A stretch of DNA of 64,000 bases from Synechococcus sp. PCC 7335 (GTDB lineage Bacteria > Cyanobacteriota > Cyanobacteriia > Phormidesmidales > Phormidesmidaceae): assembly GCF_000155595.1 (NCBI RefSeq), contig NZ_DS989904.1, positions 1,565,175 through 1,629,174 of the forward strand, read 5' to 3'. The first letter of the stretch is position 1, and each line of letters starts with the position of its first letter. Position numbers and translations under genes: made by a program. Below the pieces are notes generated by a model. It was not told where the DNA came from. It ran no database searches and was given only the letters and a program-made list of their open reading frames with translations. Of the stretch, positions 34,921-44,400 are shown one piece after another.

Positions 34921-35676
34921 ATGCAACCGTCGAATCCTCATCTATATCAGCCGCCACGATCACTTAGCGATACTCACTACTGTGTGGTGGGTGATGTGAC
35001 TGTGGATTCGACAGCAGCGATCGCACCCGGTGTCGTCTTGCAGGCATCTTCAGGCAGCCGCATCGTTATCGAAAAAGGAGCGTGTTTAGCAGGTGGCGTC
35101 TGCTTGCAGTCTCGTCAGGGCATTCTCACAATTTGTGCAGGCGCTAGTTTGGGGGCAAATGTCCTCATTATTGGACATGGGGTAGTGGGAACGAATGCCT
35201 GTGTAAGCCCTAGCAGCACTGTGATCGATCCACAAATTGAGCCAAGTGCGATTGTGCCGCCTTGTTCTGTGCTCAACCGGGTAGCAGCCCCACCCTCAGG
35301 TAAGCCGCTCGACCAGCCGATAGGTGTTCGGGGAGGATCAGCATACGCAGAGCTGTCTGAGTCTACCAATACCTTTGTAGAACCTCCTCCAATTGGACCT
35401 AGGCCAATTGAAACGCCAGATCTAAGCGATCAGGATGGTCGATACCGAGAGTCAATCGCTACTCAAAACGGCTACGGTACCTTGACGAATGGCGTACAAT
35501 TGAACAGCTCGACTAGTAGCAGTCCTGCCGCTAGTTACGGACTGTCACAAAACGGCTCGTCCTCAATCACTGTTCAATCAGATGGTCAGTCGAATGGCTA
35601 TATCTATGGCCGTAAACAGGTCAGTCAGCTTATATCCACTTTATTTCCTAATCGGCAGTCGTTGAAGGACTCATAA
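34921..35676 (+). CDS. ccmN: Carboxysome assembly protein CcmN
   Basis: CcmN links the CcmM core to the shell during assembly. The N-terminal part (about 20-125) is a hexapeptide-repeat beta-helix (VVGDVTVDSTAAIAPGVVLQ, CAGASLGANVLIIGHGVVG). A disordered Ser/Asn/Gly linker follows, and the C-terminus has an encapsulation peptide, YIYGRKQVSQLISTLFPN, an amphipathic helix that binds CcmK. ATG 34921 (MQPSNPHLYQPP) is chosen; GTG 34912 three codons earlier is an alternative. The stop codon lies in a 19-bp tandem duplication. Confidence 0.93.
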   Translation: MQPSNPHLYQPPRSLSDTHYCVVGDVTVDSTAAIAPGVVLQASSGSRIVIEKGACLAGGVCLQSRQGILTICAGASLGANVLIIGHGVVGTNACVSPSSTVIDPQIEPSAIVPPCSVLNRVAAPPSGKPLDQPIGVRGGSAYAELSESTNTFVEPPPIGPRPIETPDLSDQDGRYRESIATQNGYGTLTNGVQLNSSTSSSPAASYGLSQNGSSSITVQSDGQSNGYIYGRKQVSQLISTLFPNRQSLKDS

Positions 35677-35697
35677 TCCGTTGAAAGGCTCATAATC
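35660..35697 (+). repeat. 19-bp tandem duplication across the ccmN stop
   Basis: The unit CGTTGAAGGACTCATAATC (35660-35678) is repeated with two changes at 35679-35697. The ccmN stop (TAA, 35674-35676) is in the first copy and a second TAA in the duplicate. Confidence 0.88.
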
Positions 35698-35782
35698 TAC
35701 AGGGCACCTCAACAACCGCAAGCTAGATCGCTAAAGCGACAGCTACTATCCCAACGACAGCTAGCCACCTTAGAGGCTCGTC

Positions 35783-36598
35783 ATGCGCTCAGACGCCACC
35801 CCTTCTCCGCAAAATCAGGCCACTAGAATAACCGCCAAGCGGCGTAATCCATTACGGGACACAGCGCTTGGAATGGTGTCTACTACTAGCTTCCCAGCGA
35901 TTATTGGCATTGCCGATGCCATGATTAAATCTTCTAACGTGTTTTTGGTGGGCTACGAGAAAACGGGTGGAGGACACTGTACGGCGATCGTTCGAGGAGG
36001 CGTTGCTGATATCAGAATGGCAGTTCACGCGGGTGAACGGATGGCAAAAGAATTTGGTCAGTTTGTCTCATCTTCTATGATCCCAAGGCCACCTGCTAAT
36101 CTTGAAGCGGTGCTGCCGCTACTGCCTCGAATAGAAGATTTGGAAGGGGCAGGTAGCCTAATGGGAGGTGAAGCCATCGGACTTCTGGAAACCAGGGGCT
36201 TTCCAGCGATGGTTGGGGCGGCTGATGCGATGACTAAGTCGGCGGAGATCACGCTGATCTCGCACGAGACGATTGGTGGTGGGCTGTGTACGATTATTAT
36301 TCAAGGCTCGCTTTCTAATGTTGCGATCGCGGTCGAAGCCGGAATGAATGAGGCCGAACGCATTGGTGAGCTGAACTCCGTTATGGTTATTCCTAGACCG
36401 CTAAGTGCTCTGGAAAGAAGCCTACCGAAGACGAAGAAGGTAGAGACTCAAGTACCGCTCAAACTACCGTTGAAACTAGAAGAAAAACAGCAGCTAGAAG
36501 AGCGTCAAAAGGAATTGGTCCCTGCAAAGAACGAAGAGCTAGAGCCGTTGAAGCGGCAGGCAGTTGTGATCCCTGAGCTAGAAACTGAGGAACTGTGA
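35783..36598 (+). CDS. ccmO: Double-BMC shell protein CcmO
   Basis: CcmO is a tandem BMC-domain shell protein thought to form trimers at shell edges. BMC domain 1 is about residues 28-115 (ALGMVSTTSFPAIIGIADAMIKSSNVFLVGYEKTGGGHCTAIVRGGV) and domain 2 about 128-215 (AIGLLETRGFPAMVGAADAMTKSAEITLISHETIGGGLCTIIIQGSL). A charged tail of about 55 residues (LKLEEKQQLEERQKE and beyond) is longer than I expect for the family. It ends the ccm series, 106 bp after ccmN, which suggests the same transcript. The operon is thus complete for K, L, M, N and O. Confidence 0.92.
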   Translation: MRSDATPSPQNQATRITAKRRNPLRDTALGMVSTTSFPAIIGIADAMIKSSNVFLVGYEKTGGGHCTAIVRGGVADIRMAVHAGERMAKEFGQFVSSSMIPRPPANLEAVLPLLPRIEDLEGAGSLMGGEAIGLLETRGFPAMVGAADAMTKSAEITLISHETIGGGLCTIIIQGSLSNVAIAVEAGMNEAERIGELNSVMVIPRPLSALERSLPKTKKVETQVPLKLPLKLEEKQQLEERQKELVPAKNEELEPLKRQAVVIPELETEEL

Positions 36599-36633
36599 CC
36601 TTAGATGACTACAGATGATGGGTGCAGCTCACC

Positions 36634-36667
36634 ATTGGTTGTATCAGAATATTGGCTGTATCAGAAA
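36634..36667 (+). repeat. 17-bp tandem duplication next to the miaA stop
   Basis: Copies at 36634-36650 (ATTGGTTGTATCAGAAT) and 36651-36667 (ATTGGCTGTATCAGAAA) lie between the convergent ccmO and miaA genes and end one base before the miaA stop codon. Confidence 0.88.
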
Positions 36668-37603
36668 TCAAGCAGAGTCAACGCATAACTCTCGCCTGAA
36701 TTCCTCGACCCGTTTACTTACTTTCTCTATCAGCTCTGGATCTTCGGCTGGGAACCACTCAATCTGCTTTTCTTTCTGAAACCAGGTGCGCTGACGCTTG
36801 GCAAACTGACAAGTGTGTTGAATGATCGCCTCAGTAGCTGAGTCTAAAGAGCATTCTCTGGCTAGGTAGCGCACTATCTCAGCGTACCCTAGGGTTTTTA
36901 GTAGAGGTAGATCAACGCCATATTTTTCGATTAGCGAAGAGACTTCGCCAACCAGGCCCATTTCTATCATCTGATGGGTACGAGTGGCTATGCGTAATCG
37001 CAGTGCCTCTGGCTGGCAAGCAAGTCCTATATATAAGATCGGATAGTCCGGTGGATTTTCACCCTGCTGACTAGAGATCGTCCGACCGCTGATATAAAAA
37101 ACTTCTAGCGCGCGCAATGTTCGAACTTGGTCATTGAGATGAATCCGGCTAGTTGCTTCAGGATCTACCTGGTGCAAAAGCTGATAGCAATGTAGCTGTC
37201 CGAGCGATTGGAGCTGCGATCGCAATTCTAGGTGAGGAGCGACTCTAGGTATTTTTAAGCCTTTGGCGATCGCGTTCACATATAGCCCAGTTCCACCTAC
37301 TAGTAGAGGTATTTTCTTCTGTGCCTGATGCATCGACGCAATGACCGCCCTCGCCTGTTGCTGATAATTTGCTACCGTCAGCGTTTCAGTCGGCTCGCAG
37401 ATATCGACAAAGTAGTGTTTCACCTGCCTTCTATCTACCAGCGGAGGCTTCGCAGTCCCAATATCGAACTCTCGATAAACTTGCCGAGAGTCAGCACTCA
37501 AAATCACTGCTGGCCATTGACTTGCCAGCGCCATCGACAGCCCTGATTTCCCGGAAGCCGTAGGTCCAACAATAATGATTAGATGTGGTTTAGTATAGTA
37601 CAA
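36668..37603 (-). CDS. miaA: tRNA dimethylallyltransferase MiaA
   Basis: MiaA adds a dimethylallyl group to A37 of tRNAs reading UNN codons. The P-loop GPTASGKSGL is near the N-terminus, followed by ILSADSRQVYREFDIGTAKP, HYFVDICEP, LLVGGTGLYVNAIAKGL, and RQRTWFQKEKQIEWF. Length (311) is typical. The start is TTG at 37603: in frame there is a TAA stop only nine codons further upstream and no ATG or GTG before the P-loop, so a rare start codon is forced. Convergent with ccmO. Confidence 0.94.
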   Translation of the reverse strand: MYYTKPHLIIIVGPTASGKSGLSMALASQWPAVILSADSRQVYREFDIGTAKPPLVDRRQVKHYFVDICEPTETLTVANYQQQARAVIASMHQAQKKIPLLVGGTGLYVNAIAKGLKIPRVAPHLELRSQLQSLGQLHCYQLLHQVDPEATSRIHLNDQVRTLRALEVFYISGRTISSQQGENPPDYPILYIGLACQPEALRLRIATRTHQMIEMGLVGEVSSLIEKYGVDLPLLKTLGYAEIVRYLARECSLDSATEAIIQHTCQFAKRQRTWFQKEKQIEWFPAEDPELIEKVSKRVEEFRRELCVDSA

Positions 37604-37773
37604 AAGAACTATATTGGCAGCATTTTAGCAGCATTCTGTAGGTAACTGCACTGGCATCGAGGGGTTAATTAGATACATGCATTTGGAGCCCATATATAAG
37701 GTCAGATTTACGGGACAGTTTTGCCCTTCTAAAATGAGGGGTTGCATCCCTCTGTTAATCAATGTGCTAAAAC

Positions 37774-37856
37774 CGCTCTAAAATCGCTTTTAACGCCAAT
37801 GTGCTAGAATTCATAGGCACATTATCCTTATGAGCCGTTAAAACCGTTTTAGAACG
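37774..37856. other. Nested inverted repeat upstream of gyrB
   Basis: The outer arms (37774-37795 and 37836-37856) are near-complementary over 21-22 bases. Inside them is a second palindrome, AATGTGC at 37798-37804 with GCACATT at 37817-37823. CAATGTGCTA also occurs as a direct repeat at 37760-37769 and 37797-37806. The DNA could extrude a cruciform or fold as RNA. Confidence 0.7.
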
Positions 37857-38065
37857 CTCGAGGCATTAGCGATTATAACTCCTTATAAACTCATAATGAC
37901 CTCTAAATATCTCTTCAATACCTCTAAATAAGAAGGGCTTAATTAGACTCCTTAATGAGATCAATCAGGGCCTAGTAGAGCTGACAGATTGAGATAGCTC
38001 TTGAGAACAGCCTTGCTGTCAACAGCCTGCTATTAGAAGAGATCGCAAAGAACACAGAACCTACC

Positions 38066-38095
38066 AACCTAAGGAAACCCAGCCTAAGGAAACCG
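38066..38095 (+). repeat. 15-bp tandem duplication before gyrB
   Basis: Two units, AACCTAAGGAAACCC (38066-38080) and AGCCTAAGGAAACCG (38081-38095), lie 27 bp before the gyrB start. Both contain AAGGA, but the ribosome site actually used is AGGAGA nearer the ATG. Confidence 0.85.
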
Positions 38096-38122
38096 GTCGC
38101 CACTGACCTCAGGAGAACACGT

Positions 38123-40060
38123 ATGGCAAACAACTACGGCGCTCAGCAGATTCAGGTACTAGAAGGACTTGAACCTGTTAGAAAACGCCCAGGCATGTAT
38201 ATCGGTAGTACGGGTCCGCGTGGCCTGCACCACCTGGTATATGAGGTCGTTGACAATGCAGTCGATGAAGCCCTAGCCGGTCATTGTACACATATTACTG
38301 CTGCTCTAAATGCGGACGGCTCAGTCACCGTAACTGATGATGGTCGAGGTATCCCTACAGACATTCATCCGACCACAGGTAAATCAGCGCTAGAAACCGT
38401 ACTGACTGTCCTTCACGCTGGCGGTAAGTTCGGCGGCGATAGTGGCTACAAGGTATCAGGTGGCTTGCATGGGGTTGGGGTTTCGGTCGTCAACGCTCTT
38501 TCTGAATGGGTAGAGGTTACGGTCTGGCGCGAGGGTAAAGTTCACACGCAGCGATTTGAACAAGGTAACCCCATCGGTAAGCTCAAGACATCCAAAGGTA
38601 GCACCAAGACAGGCACGCAGGTAACGTTCAAGCCAGATGCAACGATCTTTACGCATACGGTCGAATTCGACTATGACACCATTGCTAGACGCCTGCGAGA
38701 GCTAGCCTACTTAAACGCAGGTGTTGATATCACCTTCACAGACTATCGACTCGACCTGATTAAAGCTGACAAGCCCCAAGTTTCTCACTACTTCTATGAG
38801 GGCGGAATCAGAGAGTACGTCGAATATATCAACAATGAAAAAGAGCCGCTCCATCCCGATGTTATCTACGTTAACTCAGATAAGAATGGCGTTCAGGTAG
38901 AAGCCGCGTTGCAGTGGTGCGGCGATGCTTTCTCTGACAATTTGATGGGGTTTGCCAACAACATTCGCACTGTCGATGGCGGTACTCACCTAGAAGGGTT
39001 GAAAACTGTTTTGACGCGAACGATGAACGTCATTGCGCGTAAGCGTAAAAAGCGTAAGGATACCGAGTCGAACATGGCAGGTGAAAATATCCGAGAAGGA
39101 CTAACAGCTGTCGTATCGGTGAAAGTGCCTGACCCAGAATTTGAAGGTCAAACAAAGACGAAGCTAGGCAATACTGAAGTACGCGGAATTGTTGACTCTT
39201 TGGTTGGAGAGGCGCTCACTGAATACTTAGATTTTAATCCTAGTGTGGCAGATGCGATTCTAGAAAAAGCAATTCAGGCATTCAACGCGGCTGAGGCCGC
39301 GAAGAAAGCGCGTGATCTTGTTCGGCGTAAGTCAGTCCTAGAGTCTTCGACACTGCCTGGTAAGCTTTCTGACTGTAGCTCTCGCGACCCGGGTGAATCG
39401 GAGATCTTTATTGTCGAAGGGGATTCGGCGGGAGGTAGCGCTAAGCAGGGGCGCGATCGCAGATTCCAGGCCATCCTGCCGCTACGAGGCAAAATTCTCA
39501 ATATTGAGAAAACCGACGACGCTAAGATCTATAAGAACAATGAAGTCCAGTCGCTAATTACCGCGTTAGGACTCGGTATTAAGGGCGAAGACTTCGCGCC
39601 TGACACCCTGCGCTATCATCGCATTTGTCTGATGACAGATGCAGATGTAGACGGTGCCCATATTCGCACTTTGCTGCTGACGTTCTTCTATCGCTATCAG
39701 CGTGATTTGGTTGACCAAGGCTATATCTACATTGCTTGTCCACCGCTGTACAAGCTAGAGCGAGGCAAAAATCATACCTACTGCTACAGCGAAAAAGAGC
39801 TACAAGACGGCATCGATGCTATGCCCACAAACGCGAAGTACAACATTCAGCGATTCAAAGGACTGGGTGAGATGATGCCGCAGCAGCTATGGGATACCAC
39901 CATGAACCCTGAAACCAGAACGCTGAAGCGAGTAGAGATCGAAGATGCGGCTGAAGCGGATCGAATCTTTACCGTACTGATGGGCGATCGCGTTGCCCCG
40001 CGTCGCGATTTCATTGAAACCTACGGTCCTAGATTAAATATGGCCGATCTTGATATTTAG
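38123..40060 (+). CDS. gyrB: DNA gyrase subunit B
   Basis: GyrB supplies the ATPase of DNA gyrase, which introduces negative supercoils. The 645-residue protein has the GHKL ATP site ([47 protein letters not shown]), the transducer domain and the TOPRIM motifs [31 protein letters not shown] and [20 protein letters not shown]. The C-terminal tail [21 protein letters not shown] is present. AGGAGA six bases before ATG 38123 confirms the start. It stands alone without recF or gyrA. The structured leader is unusual. Confidence 0.97.
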   Translation: MANNYGAQQIQVLEGLEPVRKRPGMYIGSTGPRGLHHLVYEVVDNAVDEALAGHCTHITAALNADGSVTVTDDGRGIPTDIHPTTGKSALETVLTVLHAGGKFGGDSGYKVSGGLHGVGVSVVNALSEWVEVTVWREGKVHTQRFEQGNPIGKLKTSKGSTKTGTQVTFKPDATIFTHTVEFDYDTIARRLRELAYLNAGVDITFTDYRLDLIKADKPQVSHYFYEGGIREYVEYINNEKEPLHPDVIYVNSDKNGVQVEAALQWCGDAFSDNLMGFANNIRTVDGGTHLEGLKTVLTRTMNVIARKRKKRKDTESNMAGENIREGLTAVVSVKVPDPEFEGQTKTKLGNTEVRGIVDSLVGEALTEYLDFNPSVADAILEKAIQAFNAAEAAKKARDLVRRKSVLESSTLPGKLSDCSSRDPGESEIFIVEGDSAGGSAKQGRDRRFQAILPLRGKILNIEKTDDAKIYKNNEVQSLITALGLGIKGEDFAPDTLRYHRICLMTDADVDGAHIRTLLLTFFYRYQRDLVDQGYIYIACPPLYKLERGKNHTYCYSEKELQDGIDAMPTNAKYNIQRFKGLGEMMPQQLWDTTMNPETRTLKRVEIEDAAEADRIFTVLMGDRVAPRRDFIETYGPRLNMADLDI

Positions 40061-40437
40061 AAGAAAGCAGGCGCTTCTACGACAAGTGCCTGCGGAAAGT
40101 TCAACTACTGATAAAGCTCATCTATTGCGAAGCTCATCTACTTTCGACTGAAGCGCTTTAGCAAGAATAGAGAGGCTTCGCAATAGGCAACGTTAAGCTA
40201 CGGAAGCAACATTGTGATCGAAGCAACATTTGTTTTGCTCAACGTGACAAAATGTTGCGAAATCTTTCTCAGGATCAAGGCGCATTCTAAGCTTTAAACC
40301 TAAGCGAAAATGCTGACCTGCTTTTCTACCTTCGCGCTTTTTCAATCGGTCGTTTGGCATGCGACGCTCATAGGCGCGACTTCCAAAAGTAGATAGCTCC
40401 ACTGAGTTCTTCAACTAAGTTAGAGATTTTAAAAAAC
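40061..40437. other. Intergenic region between gyrB and ho1
   Basis: This 377-bp segment should carry the ho1 promoter. It has a direct repeat GAAGCAACAT (40203 and 40220) and an inverted repeat GCAACATTT (40223-40231) with AAATGTTGC (40250-40258), which could be an operator or hairpin. A minus-strand frame at 40193-40414 is not supported. Confidence 0.55.
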
Positions 40438-41154
40438 ATGAGCAACAATTTAGCGACCCAGCTCCGTGAGGGCACTAAAAAAGCTCACACTATGGCCGAG
40501 AACGTCGGGTTTGTTCGATGCTTTTTGCGTGGTGTGGTAGAGAAAAAGTCTTACCGCAAGCTAGTAGGCAACTTCTACTTCATCTATTGCGCGATGGAAG
40601 AAGAACTAGAAAAGCACAAGGATCATCCTGTTGTTTCTAAGATTTACTTTCCAGAACTTAACCGTAAGAAGAGTTTAGAAGAAGATCTCGCTTTTTACTA
40701 CGGCCCTAACTGGCGTGATGAGATTCAGCTAACCAAAGCTGGTAAGCGCTATGTCGATCGTATTCGTGAGATTTCTGCGACTCAGCCTGAGTTGCTAGTG
40801 GGCCACTCCTATACTCGCTATCTGGGCGACTTATCAGGTGGACAGATTCTAAAGACTATCTCTCAGCGAGCAATGAACCTATCAGGTAGCGACGGGGTTG
40901 CTTTCTACGAGTTTCCAACGATCGATGATGAGAAGGCTTTTAAGAACAACTACCGAGCCTCATTGAGTGAAGCGCCCGTAGACGATGCTATGGCCGATGC
41001 GATTGTAGAAGAGGCAAATGATGCATTTGGTATCAATATGGCTTTGTTCAAAGAGTTAGAAGGGAACTTGATCAAGGCAGTTGGTGTAATGTTGTTCAAT
41101 AGCTTGACAGGCGGTCAGCGTCGCGGCAGTACTGAACTAGCTACTGAAAGTTAG
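40438..41154 (+). CDS. ho1: Heme oxygenase 1
   Basis: HO1 opens heme to biliverdin IXalpha with ferredoxin as reductant, the first step toward phycocyanobilin. The 238-residue protein begins LATQLREGTKKAHTMAENVGFVRCFLRG with the proximal heme ligand His17. It also has the distal-helix motif HSYTRYLGDLSGGQILK and the C-terminal FGINMALFKELEGNLIKAVGVMLFN. These are typical of cyanobacterial HO1. It is probably monocistronic, since a strong hairpin follows. Confidence 0.96.
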   Translation: MSNNLATQLREGTKKAHTMAENVGFVRCFLRGVVEKKSYRKLVGNFYFIYCAMEEELEKHKDHPVVSKIYFPELNRKKSLEEDLAFYYGPNWRDEIQLTKAGKRYVDRIREISATQPELLVGHSYTRYLGDLSGGQILKTISQRAMNLSGSDGVAFYEFPTIDDEKAFKNNYRASLSEAPVDDAMADAIVEEANDAFGINMALFKELEGNLIKAVGVMLFNSLTGGQRRGSTELATES

Positions 41155-41210
41155 ACCAAAGGCTAACCTTTATCTCTGTCTTCGAGATAGGCGAGCTGAA
41201 TACGTGAATA

Positions 41211-41246
41211 GAGCGGTTACTAATCATGGGTGGCCGCTCGCTTTTC
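41211..41246 (+). terminator. Intrinsic terminator of ho1
   Basis: GAGCGGTTAC (41211-41220) pairs with GTGGCCGCTC (41230-41239) over ten bases including two G-T pairs, followed by GCTTTTC. Confidence 0.75.
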
Positions 41247-41389
41247 TATATTCATACAAATTTCTATCTTTAAAAACGCTTCTATTCACTTGATGCATAT
41301 GCCATTGGAGAGAGTAGAGAATCTGCGACTATCGATATAACTAATCAGAGGTGGTGACAACACATCTATCAGCTTTCAATTCATCGCTT

Positions 41390-42631
41390 ATGACAGAATC
41401 CGCCTCCAGTGGATCTATAGACGGATCCAAAGACAATAGATCAAATTCGTGGTTAATAAAAGCGACTCTGTTACTAGCAAGTACGCTGACGGTAATGTCA
41501 GGTGCAACTATTGCCCCTTCATTACCGGCGATGCAGACACATTTCTCAGATGTTACCGACGCTGACTTTTGGGTGAAGCTGGTGCTGACAGTCCCTGCGC
41601 TGTTTATTGTGGTTGGTTCGCCGATTGCTGGACAGATGGTAGATAAGGTAGGGCGAAAGCCGCTTTTGTTCGGCTCAGCGCTTCTGTATGGACTAGCAGG
41701 TAGCTCTGGCGTTTGGCTTGATTCTGTGTTCGCGATTTTGGTTGGTAGAGCGTTTCTAGGGATTGCGGTGGCTGGAGTTATGGTCAGTGCGACAACGCTG
41801 ATCGCTGATTATTATCAAGGCGATGATAGAGCCAACTTTATGGGCTTGCAAGCTGCTTTCATGGGATTTGGAGGTGTTCTATTTCTTTCGGTCGGTGGGT
41901 TTATCGCCGATCTTAGCTGGCGCTTCCCGTTCCTAATCTATCTACTCTCTTGGCTGATAGTGCCGACTATACTCTCTGCGCTGTACGAGCCAGATCGAAC
42001 CCCAAAGAAGCCAGTAGATACTCTAGAACCAGCTGCCAAAGTAGCGTTTCCGGTAAAGTTGTTGATCTTGATCTATGGTGCAACCTTTCTACAAATGCTG
42101 GCTTTCTACCTAATTCCGGTGCAGATGCCGTTTTATCTGGAGCAGTTGACAGGTGCAGGGGCTACTCAAACCGGATTAGCGATCGCACTTTCGACACTTT
42201 TCAGCGCCTTTGCCTCAATGAACTATGGCAAGTTCAAACAGCGCTTCAGCTTTATTAGCATTTTGGCGATCGCCTTTGGACTAATGGGGATAGGCTATAT
42301 TGGGATTGGGCTAGTCAGCAGCTATCAGCTAATGCTGTTGGTGTTGGTCCCTATTGGAATTGGTCTGGGGTTAGTGATGCCAAACCTCAACGTCTGGGCG
42401 TCTAACGAAGTGCCCAATGCACTGAGAGGAAGAGCCTTAGGCGGACTAACAACCTTTATGTTTCTAGGCCAATTTCTATCGCCGATTGTCTCCGCCCCCG
42501 TGAGCAACGCCCTTGGCCTAACCGCAACCTATGGTCTAACAGGCGTGCTCCTAGCAGTGATCGGTGCTATTTTATGGACCTCCAAAAGGCAAGTCTGTCG
42601 GTTGATTCGTAGTCAGGTGGGTCAAACTTGA
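41390..42631 (+). CDS. Major facilitator superfamily transporter
   Basis: The 413-residue protein has twelve predicted helices. The MFS loop 2-3 motif is GQMVDKVGRKPLLFGSALLYG, with LVGRAFLGIAVAGVMVSATTLIADYYQGDDRANFMG in the helix 4-5 region. Similarity is to the drug:proton antiporter DHA group, but the substrate cannot be told. ATG 41390 is used; GTG codons at 41351 and 41354 are in frame but are too close to AGAGG to be well spaced. Confidence 0.85.
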   Translation: MTESASSGSIDGSKDNRSNSWLIKATLLLASTLTVMSGATIAPSLPAMQTHFSDVTDADFWVKLVLTVPALFIVVGSPIAGQMVDKVGRKPLLFGSALLYGLAGSSGVWLDSVFAILVGRAFLGIAVAGVMVSATTLIADYYQGDDRANFMGLQAAFMGFGGVLFLSVGGFIADLSWRFPFLIYLLSWLIVPTILSALYEPDRTPKKPVDTLEPAAKVAFPVKLLILIYGATFLQMLAFYLIPVQMPFYLEQLTGAGATQTGLAIALSTLFSAFASMNYGKFKQRFSFISILAIAFGLMGIGYIGIGLVSSYQLMLLVLVPIGIGLGLVMPNLNVWASNEVPNALRGRALGGLTTFMFLGQFLSPIVSAPVSNALGLTATYGLTGVLLAVIGAILWTSKRQVCRLIRSQVGQT

Positions 42632-42708
42632 AGCATCGCAAAAACGTTGACACACCTGTTAGAAACGACCTGCTATCAGACATATCAAGATAAAGGACTG
42701 ATTGAATC

Positions 42709-43245
42709 GTGAAAGTAGTTTGTATAGGCGGTAGCCTGAGAGAAGATTCTTATAGCATGCAGGCGCTTGAGCTAGCCGCCGAGCGGCTGCGTTTGTTAGG
42801 TGCTGAAGTAACCGTTTTGGATCTTAAAGAAATGACCTTGCCCTTTTGCGATGGCGGCAGCGACTATCCTGAGTATCCAGATGTTGAAGTGATGCGATCG
42901 CACGTAACTGAATCAGACGCACTTGTGATTGCCACGCCTGAGTATCATGGCAGCGTTAGCGGCGTTATCAAGAACGCCCTAGATTTAATGAGCTTCGATC
43001 ATTTAGATGGCAAAGTCACCGGTATGATTAGCGTGCTTGGCGGACAGTCAAACAGCAATGCGCTCAATGACCTGCGGGTGATCATGAGATGGGTTCATGC
43101 CTGGGTGATTCCTGAGCAAGTTGCCATCGGTCAGGCGTGGAATGCCTTCGATTCGGAGGGCAATTTCAAAGATGAGAAACTATCGCAACGACTTGACGCT
43201 TTTGTCAAAAGTCTTTTTCAGAATACAGAAAGACTAAGAGGCTAA
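42709..43245 (+). CDS. NADPH-dependent FMN reductase family protein
   Basis: The 178-residue flavodoxin-like protein has the FMN phosphate loop GGSLREDSYSMQALELA, the TPEYHGSVSGVIKNALDL segment and VLGGQSNSNALNDLRVIMRWVHAWVIP. These are the marks of the NADPH-dependent FMN reductase / chromate-reductase-like family. The partner oxygenase or acceptor is unknown. GTG 42709 is the start. It follows the MFS gene by 77 bp and may share its transcript. Confidence 0.85.
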   Translation: MKVVCIGGSLREDSYSMQALELAAERLRLLGAEVTVLDLKEMTLPFCDGGSDYPEYPDVEVMRSHVTESDALVIATPEYHGSVSGVIKNALDLMSFDHLDGKVTGMISVLGGQSNSNALNDLRVIMRWVHAWVIPEQVAIGQAWNAFDSEGNFKDEKLSQRLDAFVKSLFQNTERLRG

Positions 43246-43452
43246 TATAGCAGGTAGAATTTTGCTGAAGCTAGGGCACCATACTAGGCCTATGCCTATC
43301 TCTCTAACTATATATTCGATGGTAGCTAGTACAAGAAACCGATCTTGAAGAACTACTGTGCTTGAAGTCCTGCTTTCTAAGCTCTTCTACCTTAGAGAGA
43401 AACAAACTTACAACAAGATTGAAAGAACTCTTGTAGATTGTTTCTCTCTAGC

Positions 43453-43486
43453 AAATTAGAAAGATATAGAAATTAGAAAGATATAG
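43453..43486 (+). repeat. 17-bp perfect tandem duplication
   Basis: The unit AAATTAGAAAGATATAG occurs twice without change (43453-43469 and 43470-43486). It lies 54 bp from the 3' end of the convergent secreted-protein gene. Confidence 0.92.
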
Positions 43487-43540
43487 AGAGCGCAACCGTA
43501 TCAGCATAGCTTAGATCAGAGTGTCAGCTAGAGAGCGAGG

Positions 43541-44092
43541 CTATTGACAGTAGTACCACTCTGCTTCGAAAATTTCTTGATAAACTCCATCAGAAGTAAT
43601 CACTTCGACGCAATCTCCGGTACTGCCCTCAATCCAATAAGTTGCAACAGAACTATCAAACTCTTCTCCGCTGACGTAACTGTATCCACGCTCCTGTAGA
43701 GCAGCTTCACCAGAGGAAGCCCGTACGCCAATTAAGTCAGCGAGCCGACGATCTACCGTATTTCCAGTATCTTCCACATGGGCAGGGTCCCCCTGGTCAC
43801 AGTCAAAGGCGGGGGAGGTCACAATGCTCGCGTAACGACCTTCCTCTGTTCGTACTGAAATGCATTGTCCAGTTTGATAGTTGGTCCAGTAGCTATAGAC
43901 GGCTTCTCCGCTGGAGTTATCGGCCCAACGAAATTCATAGCCCTGGTTTTGCAGAGACATTTCACCATCGCGGCCCCGCGCACCCACAAGATTCTGTAAA
44001 CCGGGGGCCGGGTCTTGAGCATATACACTCGCTCCTAAGCCAATCAGACAACTGCCTGCGATCGCCGCTACTAATGATGATACGATCTTCAC
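43541..44092 (-). CDS. Secreted protein with two internal repeats, unknown function
   Basis: A signal peptide (MKIVSSLVAAIAGSCLIGLGASVYA, cleavage before QD) is followed by two tandem repeats of about 70 residues. Each has the pattern DLIGVRASSGE-L-RGYSY-YW-TG-CVEV-T-DG-Y, ending near a cysteine. Paired cysteines suggest one disulfide per repeat. This repeat is found in small exported cyanobacterial proteins; its role is unknown. GTG 44092 is chosen because GGGGAAG lies at proper distance; a GTG at 44107 is possible. It is one of three secreted proteins in this accessory stretch. Confidence 0.7.
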   Translation of the reverse strand: MKIVSSLVAAIAGSCLIGLGASVYAQDPAPGLQNLVGARGRDGEMSLQNQGYEFRWADNSSGEAVYSYWTNYQTGQCISVRTEEGRYASIVTSPAFDCDQGDPAHVEDTGNTVDRRLADLIGVRASSGEAALQERGYSYVSGEEFDSSVATYWIEGSTGDCVEVITSDGVYQEIFEAEWYYCQ

Positions 44093-44400
44093 GATAATCT
44101 TCCCCACAAATCACAGCCCTAAGTACCGGTCGGCATTATCACATAAACCCTTAACCACTTCAAACAGATGCTTCTATCTAGGCAGGTGTCTCCAATACAG
44201 TTACCCTTCTTACCAGGAAAAATTGTGCAAGTATGATTGATGTCGCTAGTGATAGTCATACTTGGAACAAAATTTTCAAGGTTGTTACTAAGTAGTGCAA
44301 GTCTGTTTTTACACATCGTAAGCTCGCACTTGAACTCCTTTTAGTGCCTGATTCCGTAACCTCTTTCTCCTATTTCTTTTCGTTCTAATCTCCCCCTGCT

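Larger units (their letters stand above)
37604..38122. other. gyrB leader region
   Basis: This non-coding 519-bp interval separates miaA (minus strand) from gyrB. It holds a structured AT-rich element (37774-37856) and a 15-bp tandem duplication immediately before the gyrB ribosome site. No tRNA or known ncRNA was recognised. Confidence 0.6.

Noticed and set aside
40193-40414. Minus-strand frame of 73 codons between gyrB and ho1
   Set aside because: Starts with TTG without ribosome site, lies in the ho1 promoter region and contains the inverted repeat. Its composition (basic, GSRAYERR) is not impossible for a protein, so it is kept only as a note.
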